The position numbers and the translations under genes are program-made. Below, piece by piece: positions 59,261 through 64,000 of a stretch of 64,000 nucleotides of DNA. The notes below the pieces were generated by a model. That model ran no database searches. It worked only from the letters and a program-made list of their open reading frames with translations, and was not told the DNA's origin. The stretch is from Gnetum montanum (Eukaryota > Streptophyta > Gnetopsida > Gnetales > Gnetaceae), in the NCBI GenBank assembly GCA_015680685.1, contig MNCI01002172.1, forward strand, positions 348,507 to 412,506, read 5' to 3'. How positions within the stretch are numbered: position 1 is the first letter of the stretch; the number at the start of each line of letters is the position of its first letter.

Positions 59261-61870
59261 CATGTAGTTCCTGGTGGCGATGGCTCCTCCATGGATGCCT
59301 TTCCCTTGTCTTGTGCTCTAGGTCTTGGGACTTGATGGCATTGAATTAAGGCCTAGAGTTTCTCCTCTTCGATTCGGGGATCCTGTGCCATCCATGCTAA
59401 TGTTTCGATGTTTGATGAAGTTAGCACCTCCCGTGGGCAGGGTAGTTGTGGAAACATTTTATTTACCTTGACATACCAAGTCGCAAACACCTGTCATTCC
59501 TCCTCGTAGGCTATGGCTTTGTCTCTGTATTCTTAAAAATCTTCAAGCCATCGAGCCAAGTCTGTTGCGACACGTTTTTGTGCCTGGTAGCTTGCTTTAA
59601 CCACCTCAAGTTCAAAATTTGCAATCTCTAGTTTTTACAATATCTTCTTGTGTTCTGCAAATTCTGTTTCATATTTGATGTAGGTGGTGGCTACATGTTG
59701 CTCGAGCTCTACTCTCGGGCACCCTGCTATTAACATGGCAAGGTTGGCACACTGTAGGTTTTTCAACTCCATGTATTCTGTAAGGTCCTAGATCTGTAGG
59801 TCCCAGTTCTTAACTTCCACTTGGTGGGTAAATGCATATGTCTCCAATATGGCCCACCAGTCAGTGTGTTGAGCATTGATAGCATTGATGTGGGCCTTGG
59901 CCATATGGATCTCCTTCTCAATGATCTTCTTATACATCCCCACCTGGTCTTGGAAGTGCTCATTTAGCTTTTCATGCTATTTAGCCTCATTCTATCATGC
60001 GATTATTTCAATAGCCATCCTGTAGTGGATGGCGCATACCTCCTCCATTGAGAGGGTTTGATTTTCCCTGGCTAAATGGTTCATGTCCTGGTTGACCTGG
60101 ATGAGTTGTTCTCGCAACTGTTGAAAATGTCCTTTGAGAACATTATTTTGCTTCTCCACAAAGGTCAACCAAAGGTTGTCAGCAACAAGCTGCTTGTTTT
60201 CCTCTTGTAAGGCCTTAAGTGCCTTGGTATGCACATAAGTTTGTGTTTGTGCTGCAAAGGCATCCCAAACAACCTTCTCTTTTTCTTCTGCAACCTTCTT
60301 GTTCCTCATCAATAGTTTGGTCAGTTTCTCAATTTTGAAAATGTCCAGCTAGTCTATGGGAACAAATTGTAAAGGGTCCCATTGTGCTGCTTGTAGGGCC
60401 ATGAGCCTTTCTTGCAATTTTTTCACCTCTACCTCAGCATGGTCGACCCTCATCTCTATCAAGACTAGCTTCCCCTTAGTGGAAATGAGGTCTGATTGAA
60501 TTGCCGTAACATCTTGAGGAATGTCAAACAGGGATGTCATTACCTATCCTATTTGTAGCAATTGATCAAGTACATCCTCATATTCCATAGGAGTCATTGA
60601 GGTTTCGGCCAGAGTTTGAGCATCCTGTGCTCTTGTAAGGTCTACCGGTGGCACAACAGGTACACTGAATGATTCCTTAATATGGTATACAACCAATTCT
60701 GTAGCTCCTGCTACATCCTAGTGCTACATGACCATCACTATGGCCCCTTCACTAGTTTCTAATTACACTTGAAAAGATGTAGCGTTCCCTAAGATCTGTT
60801 GTGACCAAGTGCTCTCCCCTCCTCTTGTATGGATGGACACTTCACCCCTTGCATGATCCAAAGAAACTGTGGGCTGTATGATATCATCGATGACGTGGAA
60901 GAGATTTGCATCATCACGACTTCTCTAGCTGACCATCTCAGCGATGGCCCTGAGATGGCTCATCGATGGTCTATAATCTTGCAGTGGTGATGGTTGATCT
61001 TGGCCCTTGCTAGGCCCTGCTTCTTGTTCTTGGCTAGGTCTTGTGCTTGGAAGTTGATTGGGTTCTACAAGTTGAGTTGCAGTTGGCCCTGCCGTTTGTT
61101 CCTTTTCTTGTTCCGGCCCCAATGTCTCACCAATGATTTTCCTTGTAGCTGATGGCTTTAGTAGTTTGGCATATAAAGGATTTTGGCCTTTTTGGAGGAC
61201 ATCATTGGTGTATCCTTTGATACTAGCACGTTGGCACAGCTTCCTGATAAGATAAGGGAAGGGTAACGTAAGCTTCCCTATCTTTCGTTCTTCAAACCAC
61301 CTTAGGATCTCTATAAAATATAGATGAGGCAAGTTAGCATTAACCTTTCCCATCAATACTGCATATCCTCTTGCTGCATATGTTAAAATTCTTTTTAAGC
61401 CCTTCGTGGGGAAGAGGTGATAAGTCCCTATTTTGAAATAGATCCTCTCTTCCATCGTCAACTCTCCAAACGTATTATCCTACTTGCCATATGCCCTTTC
61501 CAACCAAACTCGTCACGAATTAGGGTTTGAACGAGTAGAAAACTGAGCAACCTTTAGCCTTGTATTCGAAAGGTTTAATACTTCCAAAATGGCCTAAATA
61601 GAGAAATCAACTGTCACACCACAAATGTTAACCATGGTGCCTTGTTCCCTGTTGTGCCAAAATTGGTACATTTCCCCTAAGTACTAGGAACCATTTTTAG
61701 AGAGGATAGGCCATAATGGGAACCCTTTGAGGTGGTTCCTAAAGGCCTCTAGAGCAAACTCTATGAAATATTCAAAATTTAATTCCACAATCACTACAGT
61801 GAAGATGGACCTTTCATGGATAGCCTAAACACAATCTTGGGGAAACGTGATGGATTGATCACATGAATAG
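59261..61870 (-). pseudogene. G6 ORF3, best-preserved copy, 5' end cut by C2
   Basis: Blocks from the 5' side: EFALEAFRNHLKGFPLWPIL, YLGEMYQFWHNREQGTMVNI (61760-61630); then a 178-codon open frame (61461-60925) with EERIYFKIGTYHLFPTKGLK, VNANLPHLYFIEILRWFEE, KLTLPFPYLIRKLCQRASIK and a Gln/Glu/Pro-rich linker; then helical, heptad-like regions (60540-60349, 60312-59995: AEEKEKVVWDAFAAQTQTY, LQEENKQLVADNLWL, FQQLREQLIQVNQDM). Then LTEYMELKNLQCANLAMLIA (59790-59730), and the end KGKASMEEPSPPGTT with TGA at 59261. No membrane segment or signal peptide was seen. The domain resembles a plant transposon-associated family; function unknown. Confidence 0.8.
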
Positions 61871-61879
61871 TGCTTGCAT

Positions 61880-62422
61880 TTCTCAAAAAGGTATTGTCTT
61901 CTTTTATAGTCTTTTCAACATCATATGTCCATTGTATTTCATACAATGGCTATAAATAGCTAGTTGAGACGTCTTGCATGAGCTTGAGATGTCTTACTAG
62001 GTTTTCCCATCTTGTAGGTAAGACATCTCATGTAATTTGAGATGTCTTAAGTGAAAGATCTAAAATAGAATTTGGACATCTTAACTAAGAAATCTTGCCT
62101 AAGATGTCATGACTCCACTTGAGACATATACTATTTTCTTAGGACATCTTGCCTAATATTAGAGCTTCTCAGTAGAGACAACTTGCTATAGAATATGACA
62201 TCTTGATAGACTTGATGTCGTCTTCTTTGGAATTCTAGACATCTTGCATCCTTATGATTTCTTCCAAATCCTTGCATTCATTGTTGGAATTTATCACTCC
62301 AATTTGTTAAATCATGCTCTTATCTTGGTCTCATTATACTCCTTTCTTATTCCTACAAGATCTTACAAGCACACTTACAAATTCTCCATATTTCTAGGTT
62401 TTGACATAGCAAAAGGTCAACA
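61880..62422 (-). mobile_element. C2 copia 3' LTR, possibly truncated
   Basis: The start on the minus strand is TGTTGACCTTTTGC at 62422, right after the purine-rich ACCAAAAAGGAGAAGAT expected upstream of a Maximus/SIRE-like copia 3' LTR. Between 61955 and 62235 the motif AGATGTCT/AGACATCT or a one-base variant occurs about ten times. A TATA-like CTATAAAAG on the minus strand is at 61898-61908. The far end is not fixed; G6 ORF3 resumes by about 61870. Confidence 0.6.
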
Positions 62423-63410
62423 ATCTTCTCCTTTTTGGTGATATCCAAAACTTGAGAAAATAAGTTAGGAAAACAAACAAGATATAATAAAAATTAAGGA
62501 CTAGTTACTCAACATATAATACTCCTTCTTTTGGACATCATAAAAAAGAAGTTTCCTTGTGAAACTCATAAATATGAGCTCTTCCTTTTAAATTTTTTTT
62601 ATGGTTTTTGTTGAGAAAAATATGTATCTTACCTGATAGGATAGGGTCCCATCTCCATGTCTTTACATAAAGAAGTAAGTCTTCATTCATTAAAAGGCTT
62701 GATGAAGGCATCATTAAGTTTACCATCTATCCTAATATATTCCAACCTAACACGTCCAAGTTGAGTATGTTCTCTTATGAAATGATGCTAAATTTTGATA
62801 TGATTTTTATGAGAATGTTGAATAGGATTTTTGGTCATGTTAATAGCACTATTATTGTCACAAAAAATAGGTGTGTGTTCTGATTTGATCCCTAGATCCT
62901 TGAGAATTTCTTTCATTGACAAAATTTTTGCATAGTAACTTCTAGTAGAAATATACTCTACTTTTTCCATAGATAGTGTTGTAGAAGTTTGCTTCTTAGT
63001 TTTCTAAGAGATAAGAATCTTTCCTAGAATGAAAAAATTCCCACTTGTGTTTCGATGATCATTTGTACAACTTGGCCAATCTACATCACAATACCCAACA
63101 AGATCAAGTGTGAAGTCCTTTGGATACCAAAGCCCCTAGTTAGTAGTACCTTTTAGATAATGAAAAATTCTCTTGACAACTTTTAAATGAGACTTCCTGG
63201 GGTTAGCTTGATACTTGGCATATATTCCAAGACATAGAGCAATGTTAGGTCTATTAGTAGTTAAATATAGTAAATTGTCTATCATACCTTCTAGCCAAGT
63301 TGTAGGCCTAACCATGGTGGTAGTGCTAGATTGCCTATCATACCTTTATACCTTTAAGAATTACTACCAAGACTATGTGATTTTTCTGAAATATTGATTA
63401 TTCTTTCTTT
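62423..63410 (-). pseudogene. C2 copia RT C-terminus and RNase H, broken
   Basis: Minus strand in order: GMIDNLLYLTTNRPNIALCL (63290), KSHLKVVKRIFHYLKGTT, GLWYPKDFTLDLVGYCDVDW (63130), STTLSMEKVEYISTRSYYAK (62990), ILKDLGIKSEHTPIFCDNNS then AINMTKNPIQHSHKNHIKI (62880-62790), HHFIREHTQLGRVRLEYI and FIKPFNE (62780-62690). This is the Ty1/copia RNase H end ('YR.MIGSLLYLTASRPDI', 'CDN.SAI...KNPIQHSRTKHI', 'TKPL'). The frame is good with only a few stops, so C2 looks younger than C1. Confidence 0.9.
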
Positions 63411-63426
63411 TCCATGATTTTAATTT

Positions 63427-63900
63427 CTAGAATTTCAAAAATCATATTTTTAAAACTCCATTCAAATATTTGTACTAATTGAAACTTGAATTCTTTATAA
63501 AAGATTGCACAACCATCACTATTGTGATTTTTTCAATAGGCTAATCTATATGGCTCAAAAGAAGAACTTCTACAAGAGCCTTTTTGCTTATAAATACCTC
63601 TATATTTCATCTTTTGAAAATTTGGTTGGAATTGATATATAAATTCCCATGGTAATACTTGTTGTAGACATAGAACATCAACATTCAAATCTTATAACTC
63701 TGCTACAATGCATGAATATCAATATTCATGTCAATCTAAGGCCCATGGTGGACATAATAGATGTTGTTTCTCACTTGCTACAAATCTTGCAAGCATGTTG
63801 TATGTTGAAACTTTCATTCTATTTCTTGGAGTTTCCTCTGGACCATTTCTCTTCATGGGTATCATACATCTTTTCAAAACAATATTTTGAGTTTCCATGT
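63427..63900 (-). pseudogene. CCR4-like exonuclease/endonuclease/phosphatase domain, pseudogene fragment
   Basis: One minus-strand frame, from ATG at 63900 to TAA near 63445, is readable end to end with four in-frame stops: MKVSTYNMLARFVASEKQHL, LCPPWALD, DLNVDVLCLQQVLPWEF, MKYRGIYKQKGS, NSDGCAIFYKEFKFQLVQIF. This follows the N-terminal half of the EEP nuclease domain of CCR4-type deadenylases ('SYN.LA', 'CP.WAL.W', 'AD.LCLQEV', 'GY.G.YK.K', 'DGCAIF.K'). The catalytic Glu of LQEV is Gln here. CCR4 proteins shorten mRNA poly(A) tails in plants and animals. About 145 codons without an intron suggests a processed copy, or one exon of a dead gene. The rest of the domain is not found next to it; C2 follows at once. 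Confidence 0.65.
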
Positions 63901-64000
63901 TGATTTTCTGTATGATTTGATTGCAAAGTGAATTGATATATCTCTTCTTGATGGTTGAGGACCATTATGTTTCATTAATTGAATATCAATTGAACTAATA
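63901..64000 (-). other. Upstream flank of the CCR4-like sequence
   Basis: In the next minus frame it is open (LMKHNGPQPSRRDISIHFAI), so it may be coding sequence frame-shifted against the CCR4-like frame, or copia-derived. I cannot assign it. Confidence 0.25.

Overview
This AT-rich 64 kb window looks like intergenic DNA from a plant nuclear genome. It is packed with old, nested retrotransposons and holds no intact gene. The plant call rests on Ty3/gypsy elements of Athila/Tat type with a tRNA-Asp-like primer-binding site, Ty1/copia pol remnants with a Met-tRNA-type primer site, and L1-type LINEs. The heavy decay and a second, non-L1-like LINE family suggest a large genome, perhaps a gymnosperm; that last step is inference. 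Nearly every reading frame carries stops or frameshifts, so protein entries are called pseudogenes.

Local labels used below. G1 (left edge to 1587, - strand): gypsy 5' end, with another LTR (1-355) lying in its gag. C1 (1588 to about 4400, -): copia gag-protease-integrase cut by G1. N1 (4640-5640, +) and N2 (8707-11305, -): two copies of a non-L1-like LINE; N2 is split by solo LTR S1 (9452-10305). L1a (6350-8706, -): an L1-type LINE.

G2 (11306-43154, +) is a gypsy element spread over 31.8 kb because G3 (about 16810-23467, +) and G4 (23751-36632, -) sit inside its pol. G4 is flanked by a perfect ACTAC target duplication that lies inside the G2 integrase codons for VDY. G4 is the most complete element: LTR, gag, protease, RT, RNase H, integrase, spacer, a third ORF (ORF3), LTR.

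From 43155 comes an unassigned stretch, a cluster of tRNA-like/SINE-like segments, then a pol-less LTR element X1 (44663-55737). Its right LTR is split by G5 (48503-55578, -), which has an exact ATCTT target duplication, gag and protease but no RT-integrase. Next are an L1 RT fragment (57050-58226, +), a gypsy 3' part G6 with LTR and ORF3 (58232 to about 61870, -), a copia 3' end C2 (about 61880-63410, -), and at the right edge a broken CCR4-like exonuclease/endonuclease/phosphatase sequence (63427-63900, -), the only host-gene-like sequence seen.

The most interesting signal: the G2, G3 and G4 gypsy elements each carry, upstream of ORF3, a short module of repeated motifs plus a TATA-like box. 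The repeat unit differs between elements but matches the unit in the U3 of that element's own LTR. This suggests an internal U3-like promoter for ORF3, possibly with a 5'UTR intron. ORF3 itself (about 900 codons, with a conserved N-terminal domain, low-complexity linker and coiled coil) is conserved in G2, G4 and G6 and survives as terminal remnants in G3.
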